Origin: Arthrobacter sp. StoSoilB5
Lineage (GTDB): Bacteria; Actinomycetota; Actinomycetes; Actinomycetales; Micrococcaceae
Assembly (NCBI RefSeq): GCF_019977235.1
Contig: NZ_AP024646.1
Location: 4,278,001 to 4,342,000 of the forward strand
Direction of reading: 5' to 3'
Length of the DNA stretch: 64,000 nt
Part shown: positions 18,326 to 26,268 of the stretch, piece after piece
Layout of the letters: each line of letters opens with the position of its first letter
How positions within the stretch are numbered: the first letter of the stretch is position 1
The notes under the pieces: generated by a model
What the model saw: only the letters and a program-made list of their open reading frames with translations
Database searches by the model: none
What the model was told of the DNA's origin: nothing
Translations under genes and position numbers: made by a program

Positions 18326-18964
18326 TTAGTGCCGGACGAGCATGCTGATCCACATCGCGGCAAGCCAGTCCGAGAACCTTTCGTCGCTCCAACCGCGCTG
18401 CTCGACGAACCGGGTCCAGAGTGCGCCGTCCATGGTCGCGAACAGCACATCGCGGCATTCATCTTCCGCAACGCCAAGCTGCCCGGTGGCAGCCGCAGCG
18501 TGTGCGTAACGCGTCGCGACATCCAAGCGGCGGTCGGCCCATTCAGTGAGCATGGCGACGGCGTCGGGCTCGCTCGCGGCTGCTCCCGTGAGCGCTTCAA
18601 GGAGAGGGGCAATCCGCCGATTGCTCGCGGTCACGAATTCGGCGTGGCGTCGGATCCTGGCGGGCAGGTCCGGTTCGGTCAGGATGGCCTGCATCTCCGC
18701 CCTGTCATAGAGGGCCACGTCGGCCTCGTCGCCGCGGAAATCGACGTACCAAACGTGCCGGAGAAGCGCGGCTTTCGTGCGGAACGTCGCATATACGGTT
18801 TCGACGGCGACGCCCGCCCGTTCAGCCACCTGTTTGACCGTGGTCTGCCCGTATCCCTGCGAGATAAAAAGCTCGTTCGCCGCTGTGATGATGCTTCGCC
18901 GTGTCTCCGCAGCCTGCTGTTGGCGGCGGGTGGAATCGTACGCCCTCTTGATTTTCGCACTCAT
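18326..18964 (-). CDS. TetR-family regulator of the SnoaL-repeat gene
   Basis: The 212-residue protein starts at the ATG at 18964. The HTH is at residues ~22-65 (RRSIITAANELFISQGYGQTTVKQVAERAGVAVETVYATF), and the ligand domain is unassigned. It is divergent from the SnoaL-like gene with 51 bases between the starts; that gap holds a perfect palindrome. A -10 TATACT lies 7 bases before the ATG, so its message is probably leaderless. It most likely represses both genes and responds to a compound handled by the neighbour. Confidence 0.88.
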   Translation of the reverse strand: MSAKIKRAYDSTRRQQQAAETRRSIITAANELFISQGYGQTTVKQVAERAGVAVETVYATFRTKAALLRHVWYVDFRGDEADVALYDRAEMQAILTEPDLPARIRRHAEFVTASNRRIAPLLEALTGAAASEPDAVAMLTEWADRRLDVATRYAHAAAATGQLGVAEDECRDVLFATMDGALWTRFVEQRGWSDERFSDWLAAMWISMLVRH

Positions 18965-18971
18965 TGGATGC

Positions 18972-19005
18972 AGTATAACAGTATTCAAAACAGTCAGACT
19001 GTAAT
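18972..19005. promoter_or_regulatory. TetR operator and divergent promoters
   Basis: ACAGTC-A-GACTGT at 18990-19002 is a perfect 13-bp dyad. It lies just upstream of a minus-strand -10 TATACT (18977-18972) for the TetR gene and overlaps a weaker plus-strand -10 TGTAAT (19000-19005). A further ACAGT copy at 18979-18983 may extend the site. Confidence 0.6.
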
Positions 19006-19015
19006 GGAGTTGGTC

Positions 19016-19888
19016 ATGTCTACTGAGACCGATGCTTTCCTCGCCGACATAGTTCCCCGACAGCAGGCCGCCGACAGTGCAATCCACGACGGCGACGCCG
19101 GCCCCCGCCTCGCGCTGTGGTCGCAAAACGATCCACTGACGCTCTTCGGTGCGAGCCTCAGCGGCAGCGGCCGCGCAGAGCTTGAGCCCGTGTTCCGCAA
19201 CGTCGCCTCGTGGTTTTCGCACGCAGATTCGTTCGATCTTGAGATCATCGCGGCCGGTGTAGGCGGGGATATCGCCTACACCGTCGGCTACGAGCACACC
19301 ACCACCACCGTTGAGGGCACTCCCCGGAAATACAGTCTGCGCGTGACCCACCTCTACCGTCGCGAAAACGGCGCCTGGCGGATCGTGCATCGTCACGCAG
19401 ATTTTCCGACGGGAGAGGCCAGCGTTCCGTTGCCCCCTGGCCGGACTGATCCCATGACGGGCGAGCGACCTGCCATGGGCAAGGAGACCGAGGCCTTCCT
19501 GGCCGAGGTCCTGCCGAAGCAGCGGGACATGACGGTGGCCCTGCATAAGGGCGACGTGACAGCACGCATCGCTTTGTGGTCGCACACTGACCCCACCACG
19601 CTGTTCGGTGCGCACATCTCCGGAGTGGGATGGAACGATCTGGAGCCCAAGTTTCGCCAAGAGGCCCTCCGGTTCACGGGCGCCACCGGGTTCGACTTCG
19701 AGGTTGTCGCGGCCGGTGCCAGCGGAAGCCTCGCCTACATCGTCGGGTTGGAGCACAGCCAGGCCGTCGTTGACGGTGTCCCGGCCGACTACACCATGCG
19801 AACAACGCACATCTATCGGCGGGAGGACGGCGCATGGCGGATCGTTCACCGGCACTCGGACCTTATCCCAGTTCAACAGCCCCGGTGA
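19016..19888 (+). CDS. Tandem SnoaL/NTF2-like (DUF4440-type) protein
   Basis: The ATG at 19016 (MSTETDAF) has GGAG six bases upstream and gives 290 residues. The protein is two copies of one ~130-residue NTF2-like domain. Copy one (residues ~3-130) and copy two (~153-285) share TEAFLAEVLPKQ-like starts, ARIALWSHTDPTTLFGAHISG-type middles and YRREDGAWRIVHRHSD ends. NTF2-like folds of this kind are ketosteroid isomerase/SnoaL cyclases, or ligand binders of unknown role. The repeat suggests a built-in pseudo-dimer. The substrate is unknown; the TetR neighbour hints at a small-molecule inducer. Confidence 0.82.
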   Translation: MSTETDAFLADIVPRQQAADSAIHDGDAGPRLALWSQNDPLTLFGASLSGSGRAELEPVFRNVASWFSHADSFDLEIIAAGVGGDIAYTVGYEHTTTTVEGTPRKYSLRVTHLYRRENGAWRIVHRHADFPTGEASVPLPPGRTDPMTGERPAMGKETEAFLAEVLPKQRDMTVALHKGDVTARIALWSHTDPTTLFGAHISGVGWNDLEPKFRQEALRFTGATGFDFEVVAAGASGSLAYIVGLEHSQAVVDGVPADYTMRTTHIYRREDGAWRIVHRHSDLIPVQQPR

Positions 19889-19923
19889 CTTCCGTGCCAC
19901 TCCTGGTGGTGGCGGGTGCAGTG

Positions 19924-20727
19924 TTAGCTAGCGCGCAGCAAGGCGTAGTATCCCGGAATGAGGTCCGGGTCCGACGGATTGCTCAATGGTCGTGTCTCTA
20001 TGCTGGACGCGCCCTCCTCCAGAAGGACCCAGTCCGCCGTCGGGAATGCCTTGGCGCGTTGGGCGGAACCAAAGCGGCCTGGCATCGGCAAGCCGCGTAT
20101 GGCCCACTCCAAAGGGGCGGGAATGGATTGGCGCGTGGCGCCAAGGTGGCTGACGTAATCCACCGGAGTACCGGGAAAGTTGGTTTCGGTCAGGAACACG
20201 CCGCCGCGGAATCCGACGATCGGCAGCAGGTTGTCGGCCAGGGCCGCCCTTCCCTTGGAATCCAGAACGTGCAACACGCCGCGGATGAACACGTTGGCAT
20301 CGCCTGTCCAGCCAGCAGCTGCAAGGGCCGTCGCCACAGTCTGCGAAGCGTCAGGTGCCGTCATGTCGCACACGGCGAATGACGCCGTCGTGAGGTCCCC
20401 TGACTCTTGCCGTGCGCGGTCTACGGCGTGTGGGGAGTAATCGAGCCCAAGCGCGTGCGGGAAGTGCTGGGCCAGCAGGCGTGTGAAGCTGCCATTGCCA
20501 CAGCCAACGTCCACCACAGGAAGGGACGGATCCAGGCGGGCAAGTTTGGGCAGGTAGCCCTCAAGTTCATGTGGGCTGCCGGAGTCCCACAACACGTCGC
20601 CGGTGGCCCCGGTGGACCGGACGTTGCCCCAGTACCGGTCCCATGCCGTGAGCGGGTCCTTAGGCGCGGCGGAGGAAAGCCTGATCAGGCGGGGAATCAG
20701 CAGGTATTTCCGGAACGCTGAGAGCAT
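19924..20727 (-). CDS. Class I SAM-dependent methyltransferase
   Basis: The 267-residue protein has motif I VVDVGCGNGSF at ~70-80, an acidic motif II (ALGLDYS) and VFIRGVLHVL as motif IV. The N-terminal PKDPLTAWDRYWGNVRSTGATGDVLWDSGSPHELEGYLP is typical of small-molecule methyltransferases. The substrate is unknown. The start is the first ATG of the frame. No clear operon partner. Confidence 0.85.
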   Translation of the reverse strand: MLSAFRKYLLIPRLIRLSSAAPKDPLTAWDRYWGNVRSTGATGDVLWDSGSPHELEGYLPKLARLDPSLPVVDVGCGNGSFTRLLAQHFPHALGLDYSPHAVDRARQESGDLTTASFAVCDMTAPDASQTVATALAAAGWTGDANVFIRGVLHVLDSKGRAALADNLLPIVGFRGGVFLTETNFPGTPVDYVSHLGATRQSIPAPLEWAIRGLPMPGRFGSAQRAKAFPTADWVLLEEGASSIETRPLSNPSDPDLIPGYYALLRAS

Positions 20728-20746
20728 GCTCCAAATATAAGTGGCG

Positions 20747-21130
20747 CTAATGCTCTTTCAGCCAACGCAAGGCTTCTGTTTCGGAGGTAAAGAACTTGGT
20801 GGGGCACGGCGGTTGCATGATGCCAATGAAGAAATTGGCAATGACCCTGTCCACCGGAGACGAACCCCAAAGGGCGATCCGTGAGGCCTGGCAGGGTTTG
20901 GCGAACACGGAACGGGCACCCCGCGTGACGTCTGCAGTGGTTGCCATATCTACGATCATCGGGTGGCGCGACTCGCCGCAGATCTCATTAACCCGGTCCA
21001 TTGCCCTTTGCGCGTCCGCCGCCTGGATCCTGGATCCGCGAGGCCACGTTAACCGAAGGATTCCTGTGTCTTCGAGTACCAGCTCGAACGTCACCTCTTG
21101 GTGGTCTTGCGGTGTTGCTGGCTGGTTCAC
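20747..21130 (-). CDS. STAS/SpoIIAA-like small protein of unknown function
   Basis: The GTG at 21130 (VNQPATPQDHQEVTFEL) has AAGGAG at a good distance and gives 127 residues. The order is a beta strand (FELVLEDTGILRLTWPRG), a helix (AADAQRAMDRVNEICGE), a strand (HPMIVDMATTADVTRGARSVF), then a helix and a TKFFTSETEALRWLKEH end. This is the layout of STAS-like proteins, in which the family can act as a regulator of partner proteins. No partner is obvious; the histidine kinase starts 240 bases away on the other strand. Confidence 0.6.
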   Translation of the reverse strand: MNQPATPQDHQEVTFELVLEDTGILRLTWPRGSRIQAADAQRAMDRVNEICGESRHPMIVDMATTADVTRGARSVFAKPCQASRIALWGSSPVDRVIANFFIGIMQPPCPTKFFTSETEALRWLKEH

Positions 21131-21369
21131 TGGTCTCCTTGGCGTTTCCTTGCGGATTCCAGGAGGAGGAAGCCTCCCCCGGGCTTTCACCCTCTAGGCT
21201 GACGAATCCCGCGCGCAATGTAAAGACCTGGCTGCCGACGCAATGCCTTGCACCAGCGACGCAAACAAACACCAAATGCCCCTTCAGGGCCGCAGGCCAC
21301 GGTGGCGCTGATAGTGTGTTGCCAAATCTGGAATTACCGTGGAACGAACGTTGTAACGGAAGGGGCTCA

Positions 21370-23013
21370 GTGGGTAAGAACGGGGCCGATGTGCAGCATG
21401 TTTCACGCTCCGCGATCGTGGCCGATTCAGACGCCGAACGTCTGGCCTTGACGACGGCTGCGCTCAGCACCGCAGGGTTCGAAGTTTTCGCCGCAGCAAA
21501 TACAGAATCCATGGCCGCGCGGCTGGAAACCAATAGTCCGACCGTAGTGGTGTTGGAGAACTCTTTGGCACATGGTCTGCGCAGTCCCGGTGTTCCCGTG
21601 CTGCTCCTTCTCAACGCCGGCGAGTCCCTGGACCTTGAAGAAGCTGAAGCGTGGCGCGTGGTGGACTACCTGATCAACCCGGTGCGTCCCGATGAGCTTG
21701 TCCACCGCGTGGAAACCCTGATTGGCAGGTCCCTGGAACGTGCACGGTCCCGGGGCGAGGTCGAAGCCCTGCGCGAAAGCCTCCGGAACGTCTCCTCCGC
21801 CATCCGGGAAACAAACGATCCCCAACTCATTGCCGACCACGTGGTTCGTGGCTTTGGTGAAGCCCTTGGCATGGACCACGTCTGGTTTGCGACCTTCCGG
21901 GACGAACGTGTCCCCTCGATTCGCGCTCAATGGAACCGGCCGGGCACACCGATGCTTCCTGCCAGGTTGGGCGGCAGCGAGGGCCTGATCGTAGAGACCG
22001 CCAACAGACTATGGGCTGAAGCCGACGTCCTCGCCGTGACAGACCACCGGACCCAGCCCGAATCCAGCATCACCCAGGCGCTGAAGGACTGGTCTTGCGA
22101 GCTCAACCCTGTGTCATCCGTGCTGCTCCCGGTGGGCGAAGGCGGGTCAGCCTTGGGCATCATCCTTCTCAGCACCGTGGAAGAACTGCACGATTGGACC
22201 CGGCCTGAGATCGCCCTGATGCAGCACGTCGCCGGGAATGTGGCGCACGGGCTCATCCAAGGCCACCTCATCAGCGCCCAGCAACGCGTACTGCACCAGC
22301 TCAGGCAGTTGGACAAGGCCAAGACAGACTTCCTGGCGACGGTGAACCACGAACTCCGGACGCCCCTTACCTCGATCACGGCCTACCTGGACATGATCAG
22401 GGACGGTTCCGGCGGCCCGGTTCCTGAAGGGATCAGCAAAATGCTGGAAGTGATCGCCAGGAACTCAGACAGGCTGCGGCGGCTCATCGAAGACATGCTG
22501 ACGGTGTCCATGCAGGACGGCAGCAACCTGGACCTCAAACCCGTGGACATCGCCAAGCTCCTCCAGGTGGTGGTGGCAACCCTACGGCCACTGGCAGAGT
22601 CACGGCACATAGCGGTGTCCTTCACCGAGGGAACAGAGGACCTGGAAGTGACTGCCGATGAAGCCAAGCTGGAACAGGTTTTCACCAACATCGTGGCCAA
22701 CGCCATCAAGTTCACCCCTGAAGGCGGACGTGTGGGCATCACCAGCTCAGTGTCGGCATCCGCAGATGGTGGCCGTTCGGCCTTGGTGAAGGTTGCGGAC
22801 ACAGGCTTGGGCATCCCCGAACACGATCTTCCCCACATCTTCACGCGGTTCTACCGGGCCTCCAACGCCACGGCAGCGGCGGTTCCAGGAAGTGGCTTGG
22901 GGCTTGCGATCGCCCACGACATCGTCAGCCGGCATATGGGACGGATGGTCTTCGACTCAACACTGGGCTCGGGGACTACGGTGTCCGTCGAATTGCCGGT
23001 TGGTGGTCCCTAG
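21370..23013 (+). CDS. Soluble histidine kinase with degenerate receiver and GAF domain
   Basis: The GTG at 21370 follows GGAAGGGG and gives 547 residues. Residues ~15-120 look like a receiver (AIVADSDAERLALTTAAL), but the phosphoacceptor position reads VVVLENS, with Glu in place of Asp, and the conserved Lys reads YLINPV, with Asn. A GAF domain spans ~145-295, HisKA has NHELRTPLTSI (His at ~325), and HATPase has NAIKFTPEGGR, DTGLGIPEHD and GSGLGLAI. No transmembrane segment is visible. A phosphomimetic or purely structural N-terminal receiver is the likely reading. No response-regulator gene is adjacent. Confidence 0.9.
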   Translation: MGKNGADVQHVSRSAIVADSDAERLALTTAALSTAGFEVFAAANTESMAARLETNSPTVVVLENSLAHGLRSPGVPVLLLLNAGESLDLEEAEAWRVVDYLINPVRPDELVHRVETLIGRSLERARSRGEVEALRESLRNVSSAIRETNDPQLIADHVVRGFGEALGMDHVWFATFRDERVPSIRAQWNRPGTPMLPARLGGSEGLIVETANRLWAEADVLAVTDHRTQPESSITQALKDWSCELNPVSSVLLPVGEGGSALGIILLSTVEELHDWTRPEIALMQHVAGNVAHGLIQGHLISAQQRVLHQLRQLDKAKTDFLATVNHELRTPLTSITAYLDMIRDGSGGPVPEGISKMLEVIARNSDRLRRLIEDMLTVSMQDGSNLDLKPVDIAKLLQVVVATLRPLAESRHIAVSFTEGTEDLEVTADEAKLEQVFTNIVANAIKFTPEGGRVGITSSVSASADGGRSALVKVADTGLGIPEHDLPHIFTRFYRASNATAAAVPGSGLGLAIAHDIVSRHMGRMVFDSTLGSGTTVSVELPVGGP

Positions 23014-23077
23014 ATGCCGGTTGGCGGTGCCGCACTGCCCCTTGGCGGTCTCCCGTTGCGGCTTGACGGGTTTCTTG

Positions 23078-23139
23078 CTGCTGATTGACCGTGCTTTCTT
23101 GCCGATTGACCGTGCCTTGATGCTGATTGACCGCGCCTC
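23078..23139. repeat. Three degenerate 20-21 bp tandem repeats
   Basis: GATTGACCG recurs at 23083, 23104 and 23124, each flanked by related TGCTGATTGACCGTGC-like sequence. GGTTGGCGGT and CTTGGCGGT just before (23018-23049) are further related short units. The block lies directly after the kinase gene. Confidence 0.5.
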
Positions 23140-23233
23140 GGCGGCGGGGACCCATCCGTGACAGGCCAGTCAACGACCGCTCGAAACCTGACCTTTGTGG
23201 TCACTAATCTGCGACACATTCAGCAACAAAACA

Positions 23234-23261
23234 GATGCCCCGGGCAAAAACCCGAGGCATC
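23234..23261 (-). terminator. Hairpin terminator of the small peptide gene
   Basis: GATGCC...GGCATC arms with inner CGGG/CCCG close a short loop. On the minus strand the hairpin is followed by TGTTTTGTTG. It lies 39 bases after the stop of the minus-strand peptide gene. Confidence 0.65.
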
Positions 23262-23299
23262 AGTTTGAGTCATGTGGCCTTGAGAGGCGCTCCCCCAAT

Positions 23300-23473
23300 T
23301 TAGTTCGGCCACCAACCTATGGTGGTGGTTTCAGTCTTGGTGGTAGTGCTGTTCGGCCACCAGCCGATTGCCGTGCTGTTGCTGTCCTGCGAAGGCTCGG
23401 CATTAGCCGGAGCAGCGAGCCCCGTTACTGCCAGGACCGCTGCCATGAGCAGTGTTGCCGCAAATTTCTTCAT
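23300..23473 (-). CDS. Small secreted peptide with duplicated IGWWPN motif
   Basis: The frame of 57 residues runs from ATG 23473 to TAA 23300. A GAAAGGG ribosome site lies about nine bases upstream. It begins MKKFAATLLMAAVLAVTGLA and has a textbook Sec signal peptide with probable cleavage after APANA (residue 25). The ~32-residue mature part is Ser/Thr/Asn-rich and contains TAIGWWPN (34-41) and TTIGWWPN as the exact C-terminus (50-57). The two motif copies use different codons for Ile and Gly, so the protein sequence rather than the DNA is being conserved. A terminator follows. It is divergent from a TPR protein gene across a 90-base promoter region with a palindrome. No known family was recognised; a precursor of an exported signalling peptide is an attractive but unproven reading. 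Confidence 0.78.
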   Translation of the reverse strand: MKKFAATLLMAAVLAVTGLAAPANAEPSQDSNSTAIGWWPNSTTTKTETTTIGWWPN

Positions 23474-23509
23474 CCGCTGTGCCCTTTCATACTGATGCGA
23501 ATTACCGGT

Positions 23510-23543
23510 GTGACTTGAATTCAGTCACGAGGCAAACTATACG
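23510..23543. promoter_or_regulatory. Promoter of the TPR/GGDEF-EAL operon with overlapping palindrome
   Basis: TTGAAT (23515-23520), a 17-base spacer and TATACG (23538-23543) form a good plus-strand promoter. GTGACT-TGAATTC-AGTCAC at 23510-23528 is an 18-bp palindrome interrupted by one extra T, and it covers the -35. It also lies upstream of the divergent peptide gene, so one regulator could control both. Confidence 0.65.
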
Positions 23544-23563
23544 AGCTTTTCTTCTCCAATGAC

Positions 23564-24631
23564 ATGGATAATGGGCACATGCAGAGTCCACAATTAGCGT
23601 CCCATCTAGTAGCCGGACTCAACGCACGCGCCAAATGGAAGGAACGTGACTTTGACGAGGCCTTTCGCTTAGCGGGAGAAGCCGCACACCTCGCCACTGA
23701 TGCCGGGGATGAGCTGGCTTGGTGGAACATGCGTTACTTGCAGGCCGAATGCCTCCGCGACCAAGGCCGGATCGATGAATACCTGTCATTGGCTCTCGAA
23801 CTGAACGACCACGAGCTCACCGCGTCCTCGCCTGAGCTTGGTGCCAAAGCCGGCACCATGGTTGCTGTTGCCCTGCAGGGCCTGGGGCGTTTAGCCGAGG
23901 CCGCTGCCATGGCTTCGGACGCCGCCAAACTGGCTGCGCGTAATGCCGACCTCGTGTACGTGCAGATCCTGGCACAGCGTGCGCTCATTGCGTCCCTCGC
24001 GGAAAGCCGGATGCTGGACGATGCCTGGCGTGAGTGCCTGGAGCTGGAATCCCTGCTGACCGAGGACATCGATGAAGACACCGCAGGCAAGGGCTATTGG
24101 GTGATCGGCAACGTTGCCTTCCTCGCAGACCGGGTTGAAGATGGCAGCCGCTACCACGATCTTGCCTCCGAACGGCTCTCTCCGTCCAAGGACGTGGATT
24201 TGTGGGCACGGTTCAACCGCGCTTCCGCGGAGATGCGGCTTCAGGCCCGGCTAAGTGATGCGGCCACCCTCCGTTGCATCGAGAGGGCCGAGCTCGCCAC
24301 AGACATTGTGGGAGGTTCCGAGCGGGATCACTTGGAGATGTCGCTGGTCCGCGCCCACTGGAATTATCTCAACGGCGACATGCAGGAAGCCCTCACCATC
24401 CTTGAGCCCTTGTGTGCCCGGTCATCCATCCTGGCCACGCAAACCTCCGCGGAGTCCCATTTCCTTCTGGCACGGACTTTGCTCGCCCTCGGCCGGCGGG
24501 AGGAAGCGGTGGCGACCTTCAGCGAAACTGCCAACCTTTTCGATCAGGCGGCGCTGCCTGATCGCAGCTCCGCCGTTCGGGAGTACCTCCGGGATATGGT
24601 TGATCAGCGAGGGGAACCTCACAGGGGGTGA
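23564..24631 (+). CDS. TPR-repeat protein, no DNA-binding domain
   Basis: This 355-residue protein is built of paired helices with Ala-rich TPR-like signatures, for example ARAKWKERDFDEAFRLAGEAAHLATDAGDELAWWNMRYLQAECL (20-65), GLGRLAEAAAMASDAAKLA (~107-125) and ALGRREEAVATFSETANLFDQAALPDRS near the end. No HTH, signal peptide or catalytic motif was found. An ATG at 23579 is an alternative start; neither has a strong ribosome site. The size and all-TPR build are like Rap-type peptide receptors, but this is shape resemblance only. It overlaps the GGDEF-EAL gene (GTGA) and is divergent from a secreted-peptide gene. Confidence 0.75.
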   Translation: MDNGHMQSPQLASHLVAGLNARAKWKERDFDEAFRLAGEAAHLATDAGDELAWWNMRYLQAECLRDQGRIDEYLSLALELNDHELTASSPELGAKAGTMVAVALQGLGRLAEAAAMASDAAKLAARNADLVYVQILAQRALIASLAESRMLDDAWRECLELESLLTEDIDEDTAGKGYWVIGNVAFLADRVEDGSRYHDLASERLSPSKDVDLWARFNRASAEMRLQARLSDAATLRCIERAELATDIVGGSERDHLEMSLVRAHWNYLNGDMQEALTILEPLCARSSILATQTSAESHFLLARTLLALGRREEAVATFSETANLFDQAALPDRSSAVREYLRDMVDQRGEPHRG

Positions 24632-24633
24632 CC

Positions 24634-26190
24634 ATGTCCGAGGAAAACTCGAATGCCGGAACTGATCCGCGCTTGGGATGGCTGCTTGACGGCATCGTCA
24701 GGCTTGCCGCTGGAGACCTGAGCACCAGGATCGAAATCTCCGACGCGCGCGACGAGATCGACGCCGTGATCATGGGCACCAACCTCCTTGCCGAGGACCT
24801 CCAGATCGTTTATGAAGAGCTGGAGCAGCGGGTCGCCGCCCGGACCCGGCAGCTGCACGAGGCCCACCGGGAAATGCAACACATGGCCATGACGGATCCC
24901 CTCACAGGCCTCCACAACCGCTCAGCGTTCTCCGCCGCGCTGGCTGAATCCCAGAACCGGGACCCCAACGTCAGCCAGCGGCCGGCAATTCTCCTGATGG
25001 ACATGAACGGCTTTAAGGGCGTCAATGACTCCCTCGGCCACACCATCGGAGACAAAGTGCTGGAAACAGTGGCCAGCCGCATCAGCGCCGCCGTCCGCGA
25101 GCAGGACATGGTGGCCCGCATGGGGGGCGACGAATTCGCGATTTTGTTGCCGGACGTAACTCCGGCGGTGGCGGCTTCCATAGGAAACCGGATCCTCGCT
25201 GCACTGGACGGGACCATGGAGATCGACGGCCAACACGTGCGGTGCGGTGCCAGCATGGGCCTTCGCATGGCGGACTCCGGCAAGAGCGCCGAGGAATTGA
25301 TGATGGAAGCGGACATCGCCATGTATGAATCCAAGGCGGATGGTCGTGGCAAATTGAAGGTTTTCGATCCCGAAATGCTTCTGGCGAGGCAACTGCGGAA
25401 CCAACTTGTGGGCGAGCTCAAAGAAGCCATCGCTGGCTCTCAACTGGTGCTCTTCTACCAGCCCATCATCCGCTTGGACACCCGCGGGATCGAAGGCGTC
25501 GAGGCACTGGTCCGTTGGAACCACCCCACCCGCGGCATGATCATGCCGGACGAGTTCATCCCCATCGCCGAGGAAACGGGGATGATTTCCGATCTGGGCG
25601 GCTGGGTGCTGCGCACCGCCGTCGAGCAGTTGCAGCAGTGGCGCAGCGACCCCCTGACGGGGCGCCACGACTTCAACATGCGCATAAACGTGTCCGCCGC
25701 CGACCTCCAGCGGCTGGAGTTCGTGGAGGACGTGCGTGAAGCCCTGACCTCGGCCGGCCTGGACCCCTCGCTGTTGGTTCTGGAATTGACCGAAAGCGCG
25801 GTCATTCATGGCAACGACCTTGACCGATACACGCTGAACAGCCTCAGGCGGCTGGGCGTCGAGATGGAGATCGACGATTTCGGCACCGGATATTCCTCCA
25901 TTGACTACCTTCGCCGCTTGCCCGTGCACGCCGTCAAGGTGGACCGAACGCTCCTTACCGCACTCGGCAGCGACCCCGCGCAGCCCGCCCTCCTCGCAGC
26001 CGTCCTGCAACTTATCCGCGCATGCGGCCTCGGTGCGGTGTGGGAGGGGATCGAAACCGCGGAGCAGGCGGACTACCTACTCAGCATTGGGTGTACCAGC
26101 GGGCAAGGCTACTACTTCAGCCGTCCGCTGCCGGCGGCCCAGCTCACCGAACAGCTGAAGCACCATAAGACCTGGCCGATTCAGGACTGA
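24634..26190 (+). CDS. GGDEF-EAL bifunctional c-di-GMP enzyme
   Basis: The ATG at 24634 has AGGGGG six bases upstream and gives 518 residues; a GTG at 24628 overlapping the TPR stop is possible. A HAMP-like/coiled-coil segment (~12-75) has no membrane helix. GGDEF at ~165 is intact (ARMGGDEFAIL), with REQD five residues before as an I-site. The EAL domain has EALVRWNHP, ELTES, IDDFGTGYSS and WEGIET, the metal-binding and catalytic set. Both synthesis and hydrolysis of c-di-GMP are possible from sequence. Being soluble and translationally coupled to the TPR protein, its activity is probably set by that partner. Confidence 0.93.
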   Translation: MSEENSNAGTDPRLGWLLDGIVRLAAGDLSTRIEISDARDEIDAVIMGTNLLAEDLQIVYEELEQRVAARTRQLHEAHREMQHMAMTDPLTGLHNRSAFSAALAESQNRDPNVSQRPAILLMDMNGFKGVNDSLGHTIGDKVLETVASRISAAVREQDMVARMGGDEFAILLPDVTPAVAASIGNRILAALDGTMEIDGQHVRCGASMGLRMADSGKSAEELMMEADIAMYESKADGRGKLKVFDPEMLLARQLRNQLVGELKEAIAGSQLVLFYQPIIRLDTRGIEGVEALVRWNHPTRGMIMPDEFIPIAEETGMISDLGGWVLRTAVEQLQQWRSDPLTGRHDFNMRINVSAADLQRLEFVEDVREALTSAGLDPSLLVLELTESAVIHGNDLDRYTLNSLRRLGVEMEIDDFGTGYSSIDYLRRLPVHAVKVDRTLLTALGSDPAQPALLAAVLQLIRACGLGAVWEGIETAEQADYLLSIGCTSGQGYYFSRPLPAAQLTEQLKHHKTWPIQD

Positions 26191-26268
26191 ACGCCGTTTC
26201 AGGACGGAACGTACGACGGCGGTGGGCTGGCGTTCGTCCGAAGCCACCCGCTGCGCCTCGCTGCGGCG

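Noticed and set aside
18089..19015. N-terminal extension of the SnoaL-repeat frame back into the oligopeptidase gene
   Set aside because: The extension is antisense or out of frame to known genes, and ATG 19016 has a GGAG site and starts the first domain repeat.
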